NCBI RefSeq assembly: GCF_010668805.1
Contig: NZ_WUFT01000007.1
Span: 124,001 to 188,000 of the forward strand
From: Rhizobium phaseoli
GTDB taxonomy: Bacteria > Pseudomonadota > Alphaproteobacteria > Rhizobiales > Rhizobiaceae
Reading direction: 5' to 3'
DNA: 64,000 bases
This document shows positions 44,271-55,850 of the stretch, piece after piece. Both the position numbers and the translations under genes were made by a program. The notes beneath the pieces are model-generated. The model was not told the origin of the DNA, made no database searches, and saw only the letters and a list, made by a program, of their open reading frames with translations. How positions within the stretch are numbered: the stretch's first letter is position 1; each line of letters opens with the position of its first letter.

Positions 44271-44831
44271 TTATTGCGGCTGATACCGGAAGAAATGCAC
44301 CCTCGTATCGCCGAAGATGCGGTTTTCGAGGAAGACATAGGAAGGATGCACGGAAACGACAATATCGGCGCGTTCTTCCAGCACCGCGATCGCGCCCGGC
44401 CGCAGCCAGCCGCCACTGGCTGCCGCCGCCATCGCCTTCTCGCCGAGACCCTTGCCATAGGGCGGGTCGGCAAACAGCACGTCGAAGGCTTCGAGATTGC
44501 CGACGCTGCCGAGATCGGTGGCATCCCGGCGCAGGATGCGCGTGCGGCCGTGCAGGCCGAGCGCATCGATGTTTTCCCAAAGCAGCCCCCTGCCCTCGAC
44601 GCTGTTTTCGACGAAGAGCGCATGGCGACAGCCGCGTGAAACGGCTTCGAGGCCGACGGCGCCGGTTCCGGCAAAAAGGTCGAGTATCCGGGTGCCGTCG
44701 ACACATTCCGGATAGGCATGGCTCAATATATTGAACAGGCTCTCGCGCGTCCGGTCGGCAGTCGGCCGGATATCGTTGGATTTTGGCACGGCGAGAGGCC
44801 GTCCGCGAAATTCACCGCCGACGATCCGCAC
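44271..44831 (-). CDS. rsmD: 16S rRNA (guanine(966)-N(2))-methyltransferase
   Basis: A 186-residue SAM-dependent methyltransferase that modifies G966 of 16S rRNA. Motifs are MRIVGGEFRGRPL at the start, RPTADRTRESLFNIL, ILDLFAGTGAVGLEA (SAM site), FVENS, and the catalytic DPPY in LFADPPYGKGLG. The start is GTG at 44831, inside the last codons of rluB, an overlap of 20 bp that suggests translational coupling. The patatin gene follows after 12 bp. Confidence 0.93.
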   Translation of the reverse strand: MRIVGGEFRGRPLAVPKSNDIRPTADRTRESLFNILSHAYPECVDGTRILDLFAGTGAVGLEAVSRGCRHALFVENSVEGRGLLWENIDALGLHGRTRILRRDATDLGSVGNLEAFDVLFADPPYGKGLGEKAMAAAASGGWLRPGAIAVLEERADIVVSVHPSYVFLENRIFGDTRVHFFRYQPQ

Positions 44832-47019
44832 CGCGTGTCATTCCCTTTCCTTTCGCACCACCTCTGGACGGCCCGCCCGCAGGCCTGTCGCCGCCCGGCC
44901 GGTCACTGCCTGGCCTGTCACTGCCTGGCTTGGCACCCTTCGGCTTACCGGAAAAATTCTTGGCCCCACCCGGCTTGGCACCAAAGCCCTTGCCGCGCGG
45001 CTTATCACTCGAAGGCTTGTCGCCCGAAGGCCTGCCGCCCGTAGATTTATCGCCGAAGGATCGTTCGCCACGCGGACGCTCGGAGCGGCCTTCGCCGGCG
45101 GAGGCCCTTGTTGCGCGCGGACGTTCATCACCGTCCTCGCGCGGCCTACGATCACCACGCGGCTTGTCACCGAACGGCCGACCGCCACGCGAAGGACGAT
45201 CACCGAAAGGCCGGTCGCCGCGCGGACGCTCCGAACGGGCCTCACCGGTGGAGGCTCTGGCGGCACGAGGACGCTCGTCACCATCCCGCGGTTTGCGATC
45301 ACCCCGCGGCTTATCGCCGAACGGCCGATCGCCACGCGAGGGACGATCACCGAAAGGCCGGTCGCCGCGCGGACGCTCCGAACGGGCTTCGCCCGCGGAG
45401 GCTCTGGCGGCACGAGGACGCTCGTCACCATCCGAACGGGGTTTGCGATCACCGCGCGGCTTGTCGCCGAAGGGCCGATCGCCGCGCGAGGGACGATCAC
45501 CGAAAGGCCGGTCGCCGCGCGGACGCTCCGGACGGCCTTCGCCGGCCGAGCTTCTGGCACGCGGGCGTTCGTCGCCCCCTTCACGGGGGCGGCGTTCGCC
45601 GCGCGCCGGGCGGTCGCCATAACCGCGGTCTTCGCGGGCAGGCCGATCCCCGAACGAGCGCTTGCGGCCGGAACCTTCGCCCTCATCCTTGCGGTGGGGC
45701 TGCTCGCTCGAGCGGATCCATTCGCCGTCCTCTTCGCGCACGCGATTCACCTGCGTGCGCGGGCGATCCTCGATATGGTGGGAACCTGTGCCCTTTGCCG
45801 GCGTCTGCTCGCCGCGCCGGCGCGCGGTCTGCTCATTCTTGGCGGCTTTCGCCGCAGCCTTTTCGCCGAGCGGCCGGGCGCCGGGCGCCATCCAGACGTT
45901 GGCGCTGCGACGCTGGCCGAGCGGCTGAGGACGCTTCGGCTTGTCATCATCCCTGCGGCCGCCATCGCGGCGATCGTCATCTCTACGCCCGCCACCGTGG
46001 CGATCGTCGCGTTTGGTGTCGAGGCGGCTCAGCGCCCGTTCGCGCTTGTCCTCGTCGCGGCGCGGACGCTGCTCGCGCCTTTCCGGTACTGAGGCTTCAG
46101 CCTCTTCCTCGGCAGCAACGGCCGGCGCATTGTAGAGCGGCGCGTCGAAATTCGCCTTGGCTTCCTCGATGAGGCGCGGGCCGAGCTGGTCGCGAAGTGT
46201 GCGGCCGCGCACTTCGATGACATGACCTTCCGGCAGGTCGCCGAGCTGGAACGGGCCATAGGAAATGCGGATCAGACGGTTGACGTCGAGGCCGAGCGCG
46301 CCCATCACGTTCTTGATTTCGCGGTTCTTACCTTCGCGAAGGCCCATGGTGATCCAGACGTTCGACGCTTGAGTGCGGTCGAGCGTCGCCTCGATCGAGC
46401 CATAGAGCACGCCGTCGACGGCGATGCCGTCCTTCAGCTTGTCGAGCGCGTCCTGATCGATCTCGCCGTGAGCGCGGACGCGGTAGCGCCGAAGCCATCC
46501 GGTTGCCGGCAGCTCGAGCGCGCGGGCGAGACCGCCGTCATTGGTGAGCAGCAGCAGGCCTTCGGTATTGATATCGAGGCGGCCGATCGACATGACGCGC
46601 GGCAGTTCTTCCGGCAGATTGTCGAAGACGGTCGACCGGCCTTCCGGATCAGCATTGGTGGTCACCAGACCGGCCGGCTTGTGATAGAGCCACAGCCTGG
46701 TGCGCTCGATGCCGCGGATCGGCACGCCGTCGACCTCGATGCGATCGGCGAGCGTGACGTTGACGACCGGGGTATCGAGAGCCCTGCCGTTTAGCGTCAC
46801 ACGACCTTCCATGATCATGCGTTCGATGTCGCGGCGGGACGCGACGCCGGCGCGTGCCATCACCTTGGAAATGCGTTCGGCCTTGGCCTCGCTATCGGTG
46901 TCGGCGGCGATCGCAGCCTTTGCCGGCTTCGCGCCGCTAGGCTTTGCGCCGGCCTTCGGTCCGTCGTCCCGTGAAAAGGGCTTCGCGCCCGGGCGTTTTG
47001 GCTTGTCTTTGGGTGTCAT
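44812..47019 (-). CDS. rluB: RluB-type rRNA pseudouridine synthase with long repetitive basic tail
   Basis: A 735-residue protein. Residues 1-45 are Lys/Pro-rich, about 46-105 an S4 RNA-binding domain (ISKVMARAGVASRRDIERMI), and about 106-290 the pseudouridine synthase domain with catalytic Asp149 in IGRLDINTEGLLLL. The remaining ~440 residues are Arg/Gly/Asp/Pro-rich and include about four tandem 49-50-residue repeats (each with ERPRGDRPFGDRPSRG and DKPRGDRKPR type segments). The expected product isomerises a uridine in 23S rRNA helix 80-93. The tail is much longer than in E. coli RluB and probably adds RNA binding. It overlaps rsmD by 20 bp. Confidence 0.9.
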   Translation of the reverse strand: MTPKDKPKRPGAKPFSRDDGPKAGAKPSGAKPAKAAIAADTDSEAKAERISKVMARAGVASRRDIERMIMEGRVTLNGRALDTPVVNVTLADRIEVDGVPIRGIERTRLWLYHKPAGLVTTNADPEGRSTVFDNLPEELPRVMSIGRLDINTEGLLLLTNDGGLARALELPATGWLRRYRVRAHGEIDQDALDKLKDGIAVDGVLYGSIEATLDRTQASNVWITMGLREGKNREIKNVMGALGLDVNRLIRISYGPFQLGDLPEGHVIEVRGRTLRDQLGPRLIEEAKANFDAPLYNAPAVAAEEEAEASVPERREQRPRRDEDKRERALSRLDTKRDDRHGGGRRDDDRRDGGRRDDDKPKRPQPLGQRRSANVWMAPGARPLGEKAAAKAAKNEQTARRRGEQTPAKGTGSHHIEDRPRTQVNRVREEDGEWIRSSEQPHRKDEGEGSGRKRSFGDRPAREDRGYGDRPARGERRPREGGDERPRARSSAGEGRPERPRGDRPFGDRPSRGDRPFGDKPRGDRKPRSDGDERPRAARASAGEARSERPRGDRPFGDRPSRGDRPFGDKPRGDRKPRDGDERPRAARASTGEARSERPRGDRPFGDRPSRGGRPFGDKPRGDRRPREDGDERPRATRASAGEGRSERPRGERSFGDKSTGGRPSGDKPSSDKPRGKGFGAKPGGAKNFSGKPKGAKPGSDRPGSDRPGGDRPAGGPSRGGAKGKGMTRGADRRR
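45060..45560 (-). repeat. In-frame tandem repeat in rluB, period 147-150 bp
   Basis: The block beginning CGATCACCGAAAGG recurs at 45197, 45344 and 45494 (spacings 147 and 150, both multiples of 3). A partly diverged fourth unit lies toward 45060. All units stay in frame, giving 49-50-residue protein repeats. Such DNA can expand or contract by slippage or recombination. Confidence 0.85.
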
Positions 47020-47091
47020 TTGTTGTTTGCCTGCCTTTTGGGCCTGTCTATCAGGTCACGCATCTGCGGTTAAGTGGAAATTCTTGCGATC

Positions 47092-47547
47092 GTGAAGACA
47101 AATCGTTTCATGGAGATGGCGCTTGACGAAGCGCGTGCCGCCGGAGAACGCGGCGAGGTGCCGATCGGCGCCGTCGTCGTTGTCGACGATATCGCCATTT
47201 CCCGCGCAGGAAACCGCACGCGCGAGCTCAAAGACGTGACCGCGCATGCCGAAATCGCTGCGATCCGGCTTGCCTGCGAAGCGCTCGGACAGGAGCGTCT
47301 CGTCGCTGCCGATCTCTATGTGACGCTCGAGCCTTGCACCATGTGCGCGGCAGCCATCTCGTTTGCGCGCATCCGCAGGCTCTATTACGGCGCCGAAGAC
47401 CCGAAGGGCGGCGGGGTCGACAATGGCGTGCGATTTTATGCGCAGCCGACCTGTCACCACGCTCCGGAGGTTTATTCCGGCTTTAACGAGGTGCAATCGG
47501 CCGAGATTCTGCGCGCATTCTTTTCGCAAAAGAGAGAGGCGCCGTAG
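47092..47547 (+). CDS. tadA: tRNA-specific adenosine deaminase
   Basis: A 151-residue zinc enzyme that converts A34 to inosine in the tRNA-Arg(ACG) anticodon. Motifs are HAEIAAIR (zinc His and catalytic Glu), LYVTLEPCTMCAAA (zinc cysteines) and RRLYYGAEDPKGGGV. The start is uncertain: GTG at 47092 (KTNRFMEMAL follows) gives the usual N-terminus, GTG 47074 a longer one and ATG 47110 a shorter one. It is divergent from rluB across 72 bp. A RIME-like repeat follows. Confidence 0.9.
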   Translation: MKTNRFMEMALDEARAAGERGEVPIGAVVVVDDIAISRAGNRTRELKDVTAHAEIAAIRLACEALGQERLVAADLYVTLEPCTMCAAAISFARIRRLYYGAEDPKGGGVDNGVRFYAQPTCHHAPEVYSGFNEVQSAEILRAFFSQKREAP

Positions 47548-47588
47548 CCTCAGGCGCGTCGCCATCTTCGGCTGTCGCGCCAATGGCT

Positions 47589-47745
47589 GCCCCTCACCCT
47601 AACCCGACCGGGGTCGAGCCACTCGTCTCGACCCGTCCTTCGGACCCCCGTAAACGGGGCGAGACGTTGGCGAGGGACGGAGAGGTTGCGGCTATCCCCT
47701 TCGCCCCGTTTACGGGGAGAAGGTGGCGGCAGCCGGATGAGGGGC
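47589..47745. repeat. RIME-like intergenic mosaic repeat, copy 2 (inverted)
   Basis: It begins GCCCCTCACCCTAACCC and ends CCGGATGAGGGGC, the mirror of copy 1 at 4139-4318. The inner GTCTCGACCCGTCCTTCGGA and the CCCCGTTTACGGGG palindrome are also shared. It fills the space between tadA and the lipoprotein gene, which converge. Confidence 0.75.
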
Positions 47746-47767
47746 TGCTCTCACCGAGCTCAACCCG

Positions 47768-48397
47768 CTATTGCAGGAGGTTCCACCACTGCTTGCCGGT
47801 GTTGGCGACCGCCGCATCCTTCTTGCGCTTCTTCTGCTTCTTCAGCTCGGGCTCGCCGACATCGTCGAGCTTTGCCGGATCGTCGACGGTGCGGTAGCCG
47901 GGCGGCGGATCGGAAATAAAGCGGCGCTGATCGATATAGGAGCCCTTTTGCAGAGCGCGGGCTTCACGATAGGCTTTGGTCTGGGCTTCCGTCGTGCGCC
48001 GGCCGCCTTCGATTGCCGAGCTGGCGAGCGGCGAGCGATAGTTCGGATTGTCTGAGTTCGCGTCGGCTTCGCCGACCAGGCGAGCGCGGGTTTCTTCCGG
48101 CGATTCAATCCATTGCGGATTGTCCTTGTTGGCGACCGTCGGCTGCGGCGCAACGAGGGTCTCCCTTTGCGCCTGGGCCGGCAGAACCAGCGTCGGGCGC
48201 GGCGTGTACTTGACGCCCTTGTTCTTCGGGTCGGGCCCGGTCAGCGACACCGACTGGCCGAGGTCGTCGGTCAATTGCTCCATGGCAGTCTTGTCGGTGC
48301 CGTAGGTCGGGCTGCTGGCGCAGCTGGAGACCAGGGAGCATCCCGCCACGACGACAGACAGGCAGGCGCCCATACGGAACCAATGCGTTGCGAACAT
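47768..48397 (-). CDS. Putative lipoprotein of unknown function
   Basis: A 209-residue protein. The N-terminus MFATHWFRMGACLSVVVAG is followed by LVSSC, a lipobox-like site, then SSPTYGTDKTAMEQL. The mature part is polar, rich in Pro, Asp, Arg and Lys, with YTPRPTLVLPAQAQ near residues 65-80. It ends in a basic stretch (KKQKKRKK) and KQWWNLLQ. It would be anchored to a membrane by lipid. The ATG at 48397 has GGAAGGG upstream. It lies 131 bp after ileS. I do not recognise a named family. Confidence 0.72.
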   Translation of the reverse strand: MFATHWFRMGACLSVVVAGCSLVSSCASSPTYGTDKTAMEQLTDDLGQSVSLTGPDPKNKGVKYTPRPTLVLPAQAQRETLVAPQPTVANKDNPQWIESPEETRARLVGEADANSDNPNYRSPLASSAIEGGRRTTEAQTKAYREARALQKGSYIDQRRFISDPPPGYRTVDDPAKLDDVGEPELKKQKKRKKDAAVANTGKQWWNLLQ

Positions 48398-48528
48398 GAA
48401 AACCCTTCCAGCCACCGGTGCAATCGTTGCCCAACCGGACAACCGTCCCCCTGACGCAAAAATCCGGCCATTTTCAGGCAGCTTTTACCGGATGAACCGC
48501 GAAAACGCAATTCACCCGGCAATATTCT

Positions 48529-51420
48529 TCACGCCGTTGCGGCAAGTTCGCGAAGGGCGGCAGCGTCACGGGCCGAGACATCGGGATATTCGGGATCGGA
48601 ACCGACATCCCTGGTGATGCGCCAGGAGCGGGCGCATTTCTCACCCTCTGCAAGCTTCGGCACGACGCTGACCTCAGGCACTTCAGCCAGGCGGAAGGCG
48701 TCTGCCGGGCCCTCGCCGGCCCTGACCTCGATTGCCGAAGTGATGCAGACTTCGGTGAAGTCCTGGCCTTCCAGCGCCTTCAGCAATTCCGGATCAGCGA
48801 TGTAGACGACGGGAGCGGCTTCCAGCGAGGAGCCGATGCGCTTGTCCTTGCGCTCGATTTCCAGCGCGCCTGTGACGACCGAGCGGACCGTGCGGATCTT
48901 CTTCCACTTCTCGGCCAGGGCATCGTTGCGCCATTCCTTTGCAACCGGGGCAAACTGCTCCAGATGCACGGAAACGGCGGACGGATTGCGCGACAACCAG
49001 GCCTCTTCGGTGGTGAAGGGCAGCATCGGGGCAAGCCAGGTCACCATGCAATCGAAGATCTGGCGGATGACGTGCAGGCTGGCGCGCCGGCGCAGGCTCG
49101 ACGGCGCGTCGCAGTAGAGCGCATCCTTGCGGATATCGAAATAGAAGGCCGAAAGCTCGACATTGGCGAAATCGATCAGCGCGCGGGCGATCTTCTTGAA
49201 ATCGAAGGCATCGTAGTTTTCGCGCACCAGCTCGTCGAGTTCGGCAAGCCGGTGCAGCATCAACTGCTCCAGCTCCGGCAGATCGCCAACGGCGATCTCC
49301 TCGCCCGTGTCATGGGCGAGCGTGCCGAGCATCCAGCGGATGGTGTTGCGCAGCTTGCGATAGGCATCGACATTGGTCTGGATGATCGTCTTGCCGACGC
49401 GCAGGTCGTCGGCATAGTCCGAGGTCATGACCCAGAGGCGCAGGATATCGGCGCCCGCATCCTTCATCACTTCCTGCGGCGCGGTGACATTGCCCTTCGA
49501 CTTCGACATCTTCTCGCCCTTCTCGTCCATGGTGAAACCATGGGTGAGGACGGCGTTATAAGGCGCGCGGCCGCGGGTGGCCGCCGATTCCAGCAGTGAC
49601 GAATGGAACCAGCCGCGATGCTGGTCGGACCCTTCGAGGTAGAGATCGGCCGGCCACTTCAGGTCGGGGCGGTCTTCGAGCGTGAAGGTGTGCGTCGAGC
49701 CGGAATCAAACCAGACGTCGAGGATATCCATGACCTGCTTCCAGCGGGCATGGTCATGGTCGTTGCCGAGGAAGCGCTCCTTGGCGCCATCGGCAAACCA
49801 GGCGTCGGCGCCCTCCTGTTCGAAGGCGTCGAGGATGCGGGCGTTGACGGCTTCATCGACCAGGACCTCGCCCTGTTCGTCGGCAAAGACGGCGATCGGC
49901 ACGCCCCATGCTCTCTGACGAGAAAGCACCCAATCCGGGCGGCCCTCGATCATGGCGCGCAAGCGGTTCTGGCCGGCGGCGGGCACGAAGCGGGTGTCGT
50001 CGATCGCACCCAGCGCGCGCGAACGCAGCGTCGTGCCGTCGGCAAGGGTCTTGTCCATATGGACGAACCATTGCGGCGTGTTGCGGAAGATCACCGGCTT
50101 CTTCGAGCGCCAGGAATGCGGATACTGATGCTTCAGCCGGCCACGGGCAAAGAGCGCGCCGCGGGCGATCAGTTCCTTGATGACGCGGTCGTTGGCATCG
50201 CCCTTCTTGCCGTTATCGTCGATGACGCGGGCGCCGTCGAAGCCGGGGGCGTCCGATGTATAGAAGCCGCCATCGTCGACCGGGAACGGGATCTTGGTGT
50301 CGATGCCGCGGGCCTCAAGCGTGCGGACAGCCGACGTCCAGGCATCAAAGTCTTCGCGGCCGTGGCTGGGTGCCGTGTGCACGAAACCGGTGCCGGCATC
50401 GTCGGTGACGTGATCGCCATCGAGCAGCGGGACAGTAAATTTGTATCCGCCTCCAAGGCCGTTGAGCGGATGCGCGCAGTTGATCCCAGCAAGATCAGCA
50501 GCGGTCACGTCAGCGACACGCTTGTACTGCAGTTTTGCCTTGGCAAAAGACTCATCGGCCAGCTTGTCGGCGAAGATCAGCTTCTCGCCCGGGCGCGGGC
50601 CAAAATCGTTCTCGGCGGCCGTCACTTCGTAAAGACCGTAGACACCACGCGACGAATAGGCGATTGCCCGGTTGCCGGGGATCGTCCAGGGCGTGGTGGT
50701 CCAGATGACCACGAAGGCATCCTTGAGCGCGGCCGGGCCTTCGACGACAGGGAATTTCACCCAGATCGTATCGCTCTCGTAATCCTGGTATTCGACCTCG
50801 GCCTCGGCCAGTGCCGTGCGCTCGACGACCGACCACATGATCGGCTTGGAGCCGCGATAAAGCTGGCCGCTGGCGGCGATCTTCAAGAGTTCGCCGGCGA
50901 TGCGCGATTCCGCGTGGAAGTTCATCGTCGTGTAGGGATTGTCGAAGTCGCCTTCGATGCCGAGACGCTTGAACTCTTCGGCCTGGGTCTTGATCCAGCC
51001 GGTGGCGAATTCGCGGCATTCGCGGCGGAATTCGTTGACCGGGACCTCGTCCTTGTTCTTGCCCTTCTCGCGGTACTTCTCTTCGATCTTCCATTCGATC
51101 GGCAGGCCGTGGCAATCCCAGCCGGGTACATAATTGGCGTCATAGCCGCGCATCTGGAACGAACGGTTGATGACGTCCTTGAGGATCTTGTTCAGCGCGT
51201 GGCCGATATGGATGTTGCCGTTGGCATAGGGCGGGCCGTCGTGAAGCACGAACTTTTCGCGGCCGGCGGCCGAAGCGCGCAGTTTCTTGTAGAGACCCAT
51301 CTCCTGCCAGCGCTTGACCAGCTCCGGCTCCTTCTGCGGCAGGCCGGCGCGCATGGGGAAATCGGTTTCGGGCAAATAGAGGGTCTTCGAATAGTCGATC
51401 TTTTCGGCTGTGTCGGTCAT
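48529..51420 (-). CDS. ileS: Isoleucyl-tRNA synthetase
   Basis: A 963-residue class Ia synthetase that charges tRNA-Ile. It has the HIGH-type motif [15 protein letters not shown] near residues 65-80, the CP1 editing domain with HTAPSHG, and KMSKS in [11 protein letters not shown] near residue 640. The C-terminal anticodon domain is present, ending at about the usual place. The open frame runs to 51666, but the ATG at 51420 ([21 protein letters not shown]) begins the conserved region. It lies downstream of ribF, with 287 bp between, and upstream of the lipoprotein gene. Confidence 0.97.
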   Translation of the reverse strand: MTDTAEKIDYSKTLYLPETDFPMRAGLPQKEPELVKRWQEMGLYKKLRASAAGREKFVLHDGPPYANGNIHIGHALNKILKDVINRSFQMRGYDANYVPGWDCHGLPIEWKIEEKYREKGKNKDEVPVNEFRRECREFATGWIKTQAEEFKRLGIEGDFDNPYTTMNFHAESRIAGELLKIAASGQLYRGSKPIMWSVVERTALAEAEVEYQDYESDTIWVKFPVVEGPAALKDAFVVIWTTTPWTIPGNRAIAYSSRGVYGLYEVTAAENDFGPRPGEKLIFADKLADESFAKAKLQYKRVADVTAADLAGINCAHPLNGLGGGYKFTVPLLDGDHVTDDAGTGFVHTAPSHGREDFDAWTSAVRTLEARGIDTKIPFPVDDGGFYTSDAPGFDGARVIDDNGKKGDANDRVIKELIARGALFARGRLKHQYPHSWRSKKPVIFRNTPQWFVHMDKTLADGTTLRSRALGAIDDTRFVPAAGQNRLRAMIEGRPDWVLSRQRAWGVPIAVFADEQGEVLVDEAVNARILDAFEQEGADAWFADGAKERFLGNDHDHARWKQVMDILDVWFDSGSTHTFTLEDRPDLKWPADLYLEGSDQHRGWFHSSLLESAATRGRAPYNAVLTHGFTMDEKGEKMSKSKGNVTAPQEVMKDAGADILRLWVMTSDYADDLRVGKTIIQTNVDAYRKLRNTIRWMLGTLAHDTGEEIAVGDLPELEQLMLHRLAELDELVRENYDAFDFKKIARALIDFANVELSAFYFDIRKDALYCDAPSSLRRRASLHVIRQIFDCMVTWLAPMLPFTTEEAWLSRNPSAVSVHLEQFAPVAKEWRNDALAEKWKKIRTVRSVVTGALEIERKDKRIGSSLEAAPVVYIADPELLKALEGQDFTEVCITSAIEVRAGEGPADAFRLAEVPEVSVVPKLAEGEKCARSWRITRDVGSDPEYPDVSARDAAALRELAATA

Positions 51421-51707
51421 ATCGGACAATCGTTTCTGGCGGCCCAGGAAGGGGCGCAACGGGCGTGAAAAAGCTGGTGACGGAAGCGCTCGTATCCAAG
51501 CGCCAAAAACCCGGACCTTCCGGCCGCTTAGCGCGCGCGGAAGGCCGGGCCGATAATTCGCATCGTCATCGCCAGCCGAAATTTCGTCATAGCGGCGGTT
51601 CATAGGCGTTTTTGCCTGGAAAAGGAAGAGCAGAATTCGCAGTTGCGCCATCGGCATCGGTGGCAAGAATCGCTGGTCTCCCCGCTGTTGGCACGCTCAC
51701 GGCGACG

Positions 51708-52691
51708 TCAGGAAAAACAAAGCTTCCGGTCGAGTTCGCCCAGCGGTTTTACACCTGATAGCAGCGCCCTCGCCTCCTCCTCGTCGCGCTTGATCTGGGC
51801 GACCAGCGGATCGAGGCCGTCGAATTTCAGCTCGGGCCTGATATAGCCGAAAAAGGAGACGGCGCAGCGCTGGCCGTAGAGATCGCCGCTGAAGTCGAAA
51901 AGATAGGTTTCGAGCAACGGCGCGCCGTTTTCGGTGACCGTCGGGCGGCGGCCGTAGCTTGCGACGGCGTCGTGCAGCGTGCCGTCTTGGCGGCGGAAGC
52001 GGACGGCGTAGATACCGGCGGCGAGTTCGACCTCCGGCGGCAGACGCATGTTGGCGGTGGGAAAACCGAGCTGCCGGCCGAGTTTTTCGCCGTCGATCAC
52101 CTCGGCCTCAACCGTATAATGATAACCCAGCATGCCGGCGACTTCGCTGACATTGCCATCGCTTAAAAGCGCGCGGATATGGCTCGAAGAGACGACGTCG
52201 GCGTTTTCGTCGCGGAAAGCATCGATCAGGGTGACGCCAAAGCCATAGGTCTGGCCGGCATTCATCAGAAAAGCGGGACCGCCCTCGCGGCCGCGGCCGA
52301 AATGGAAATCGAAGCCGGTGACGACCTCGGAGGCACCGAGCCAATCCTTGAGGATCGAATGGATGAAATCATCGGCCGAGCGCTGCGAAAACTCATGATC
52401 GAAAGGATATTCGATGACCGCGCCGAAACCGAGGGTTTGCAGGATGCGGGCCTTGAGCGGCGCAGGCGTCAGGCGGAAGACCGGCGTCTCAGGCCGGAAG
52501 ACCGTGCGCGGATGCGGCTCGAACGTCAGCACCAATGCGGGGATGCCGCGCGCCTTGGAGATTTCCAGCGCGCGGCTGAGCACCGACTGGTGGCCACGGT
52601 GCACGCCGTCGAAATTGCCGATGGCAATGACGCCGCCCTTGAGATGGGCAGGCAAGGGTTCCCGGGTTTCATTGCGGTGGAAGACGGTCAT
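51708..52691 (-). CDS. ribF: Bifunctional riboflavin kinase / FAD synthetase
   Basis: A 327-residue enzyme that makes FMN and then FAD from riboflavin. The N-terminal nucleotidyltransferase domain holds GVIAIGNFDGVHRGHQ (the HxGH-type motif near residues 21-36), and ISSTxIR-like SSSHIRALLSDG near 160. The C-terminal kinase domain has GRQLGFPTANM and ELAAGIYAV. The ATG at 52691 is chosen over a frame starting 39 bp earlier. It follows the HAD hydrolase gene by 14 bp, so the two may be co-transcribed. Confidence 0.95.
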   Translation of the reverse strand: MTVFHRNETREPLPAHLKGGVIAIGNFDGVHRGHQSVLSRALEISKARGIPALVLTFEPHPRTVFRPETPVFRLTPAPLKARILQTLGFGAVIEYPFDHEFSQRSADDFIHSILKDWLGASEVVTGFDFHFGRGREGGPAFLMNAGQTYGFGVTLIDAFRDENADVVSSSHIRALLSDGNVSEVAGMLGYHYTVEAEVIDGEKLGRQLGFPTANMRLPPEVELAAGIYAVRFRRQDGTLHDAVASYGRRPTVTENGAPLLETYLFDFSGDLYGQRCAVSFFGYIRPELKFDGLDPLVAQIKRDEEEARALLSGVKPLGELDRKLCFS

Positions 52692-52705
52692 CGGCTGGCT
52701 TCTCT

Positions 52706-53554
52706 TTATGCAAAGCGTGGCATCCACCACTTCGGCGCGGCTTTTTCCCGATCGAGATAGGCGTTGAGGATCGCCTCGTCGGTCTCGCCGTTCAAGGTGT
52801 ATTCCTTGGCGTGGATACCGCCGCTGATGTAGAGAAGGTCGAGGCCGTAATTCAAGGCGCCGCGCACATCGGTGGGCATGCCGTCGCCGATCGCCAGCAC
52901 GCGGTCGACCGGGAAATCGCCGCGAAGCTCGCGGGCAGCGGCCAGCGTCGCCTCATAGATCGGCCGGTGCGGTTTTCCGGCGATGCGGGTGCTGCCGCCA
53001 AGCTGCTCATAATAGGCGGCCATGGCGCCGGCGCAGGGAATGATGCGGTGGCCGCGCTCGACGACGAGGTCGGGATTGGCGCAGATCATCGGCACCTGGC
53101 GCGCTTTGAATTCCAGAAGCATGTCGGTGTAATCTTCCGGCTTCTCGGTCTCATCGTCGAAAAAGCCGGTGCAGACGAGCGACTGCGCTTCTTCAGCCGG
53201 CTTGCGCTCGACGCCGATGCCTTCGAGAAGCGCCTTGTCGCGCTCGGGGCCGAGCAGAAAGACCGTCTTCGGCCCTTCGGCAATCAGCCGGCGCGTGACG
53301 TCGCCGGAGGTGACGATCCGGTCATAGGCGCTGTCGGGAACGCCGATCTGGCGCAACTGCTCGACCACCTGCCAGGAAAGGCGCGGCGAATTGGTGATGA
53401 GGACGACCGCGACGCCGCTGGCGCGGGCCGCTTCAAGGGCAGAGGCTGCCTTCGGGAACGGATCGACGCCATTGTGAACGACGCCCCAGACATCGCAGAG
53501 CACCACGTCATAATGACCTGTTATCTCCGAGAAGTTTTCTATCCGCCTGGCCAT
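52706..53554 (-). CDS. TIGR01459-type HAD-IIA hydrolase
   Basis: A 282-residue HAD subfamily IIA protein. Motif I is LCDVWGVVHNGVDPF (near residues 18-32), with VVLITNSPRLSWQV (motif II), FxGKPHRPIYEA-like IAGKPHRPIYEATL (motif III Lys) and VLAIGDGMPTDVRGA (motif IV). This is the NagD-like class; alphaproteobacterial members are of unknown substrate. The ATG at 53554 has GGGAAATCGGA upstream, and the longer upstream frame has no conserved content. It precedes ribF by 14 bp. Confidence 0.88.
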   Translation of the reverse strand: MARRIENFSEITGHYDVVLCDVWGVVHNGVDPFPKAASALEAARASGVAVVLITNSPRLSWQVVEQLRQIGVPDSAYDRIVTSGDVTRRLIAEGPKTVFLLGPERDKALLEGIGVERKPAEEAQSLVCTGFFDDETEKPEDYTDMLLEFKARQVPMICANPDLVVERGHRIIPCAGAMAAYYEQLGGSTRIAGKPHRPIYEATLAAARELRGDFPVDRVLAIGDGMPTDVRGALNYGLDLLYISGGIHAKEYTLNGETDEAILNAYLDREKAAPKWWMPRFA

Positions 53555-53754
53555 TCCGATTTCCCGATTTGCTGCAGTCACCGGTGACATTGCAAAGGCG
53601 CAAGGCGATGGCAAGGCATTTTCTTCGCCGTCGACCCGCCGCGCCGGTTTCGGCCGCATTCTCCGATTATTCTCTAGCCTCTTCACAATTCCGGCACAAA
53701 AATTCGTGATGGCTCTCATTGACTCCTTTCGGAGCCATCCCTAAATGCTCGTCG

Positions 53755-53781
53755 CTAGCACTCACCGCAAGGGAGTGCTAA
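53755..53781 (+). promoter_or_regulatory. CIRCE element (HrcA operator) upstream of groESL
   Basis: CTAGCACTC, a 9-base spacer, then GAGTGCTAA: this matches CIRCE (TTAGCACTC-N9-GAGTGCTAA) with one mismatch in the left arm. It lies 59 bp upstream of groES. HrcA should repress the operon there until heat shock. Confidence 0.95.
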
Positions 53782-53839
53782 CATCTATCCATGTGGGCCG
53801 ATCCGGCCCGCGAATGTCATTCGATCGAGGGATTAGACA

Positions 53840-54136
53840 ATGGCAAGCACCAACTTCCGCCCCCTTCACGACCGCGTCGTTGTTCGCCGCGTTGAGTCCG
53901 AAGCCAAGACCAAGGGTGGCATCATCATTCCCGATACCGCCAAGGAAAAGCCGCAGGAAGGCGAAATCGTCGCCGTCGGTTCCGGCGCGCGCGATGAGTC
54001 CGGCAAGGTCGTCGCACTCGACGTCAAGGCTGGCGACCGCATCCTGTTCGGCAAATGGTCCGGCACCGAAGTCAAGATCGACGGCGAAGACCTTCTGATC
54101 ATGAAGGAAGCCGACATTATGGGCATCATCGGCTGA
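53840..54136 (+). CDS. groES: Co-chaperonin GroES
   Basis: A 98-residue Hsp10 that caps the GroEL ring. It has [14 protein letters not shown] at the N-terminus, the mobile loop [16 protein letters not shown], and the end [15 protein letters not shown]. Length and sequence are typical. The ATG at 53840 begins MASTNFRPL. The CIRCE operator is 59 bp upstream and groEL starts 70 bp downstream, so the two form the standard heat-shock operon. Codon use is highly biased, as expected for an abundant protein. Confidence 0.98.
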   Translation: MASTNFRPLHDRVVVRRVESEAKTKGGIIIPDTAKEKPQEGEIVAVGSGARDESGKVVALDVKAGDRILFGKWSGTEVKIDGEDLLIMKEADIMGIIG

Positions 54137-54194
54137 TCAGCCGCTGGCCTTTCCGACTTAGCCTACGGGTCCAGAACCCGGACACTCGAAATGA

Positions 54195-55850
<1,656 letters not shown>

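Noticed and set aside
44731..46092. 453-residue Arg/Thr-rich open frame on the + strand
   Set aside because: It is antisense to the repetitive tail of rluB and rsmD; its apparent repeats mirror the coding repeats.
49603..51468. 621-residue + strand frame opposite ileS
   Set aside because: Antisense to a full-length isoleucyl-tRNA synthetase with HIGH and KMSKS motifs.
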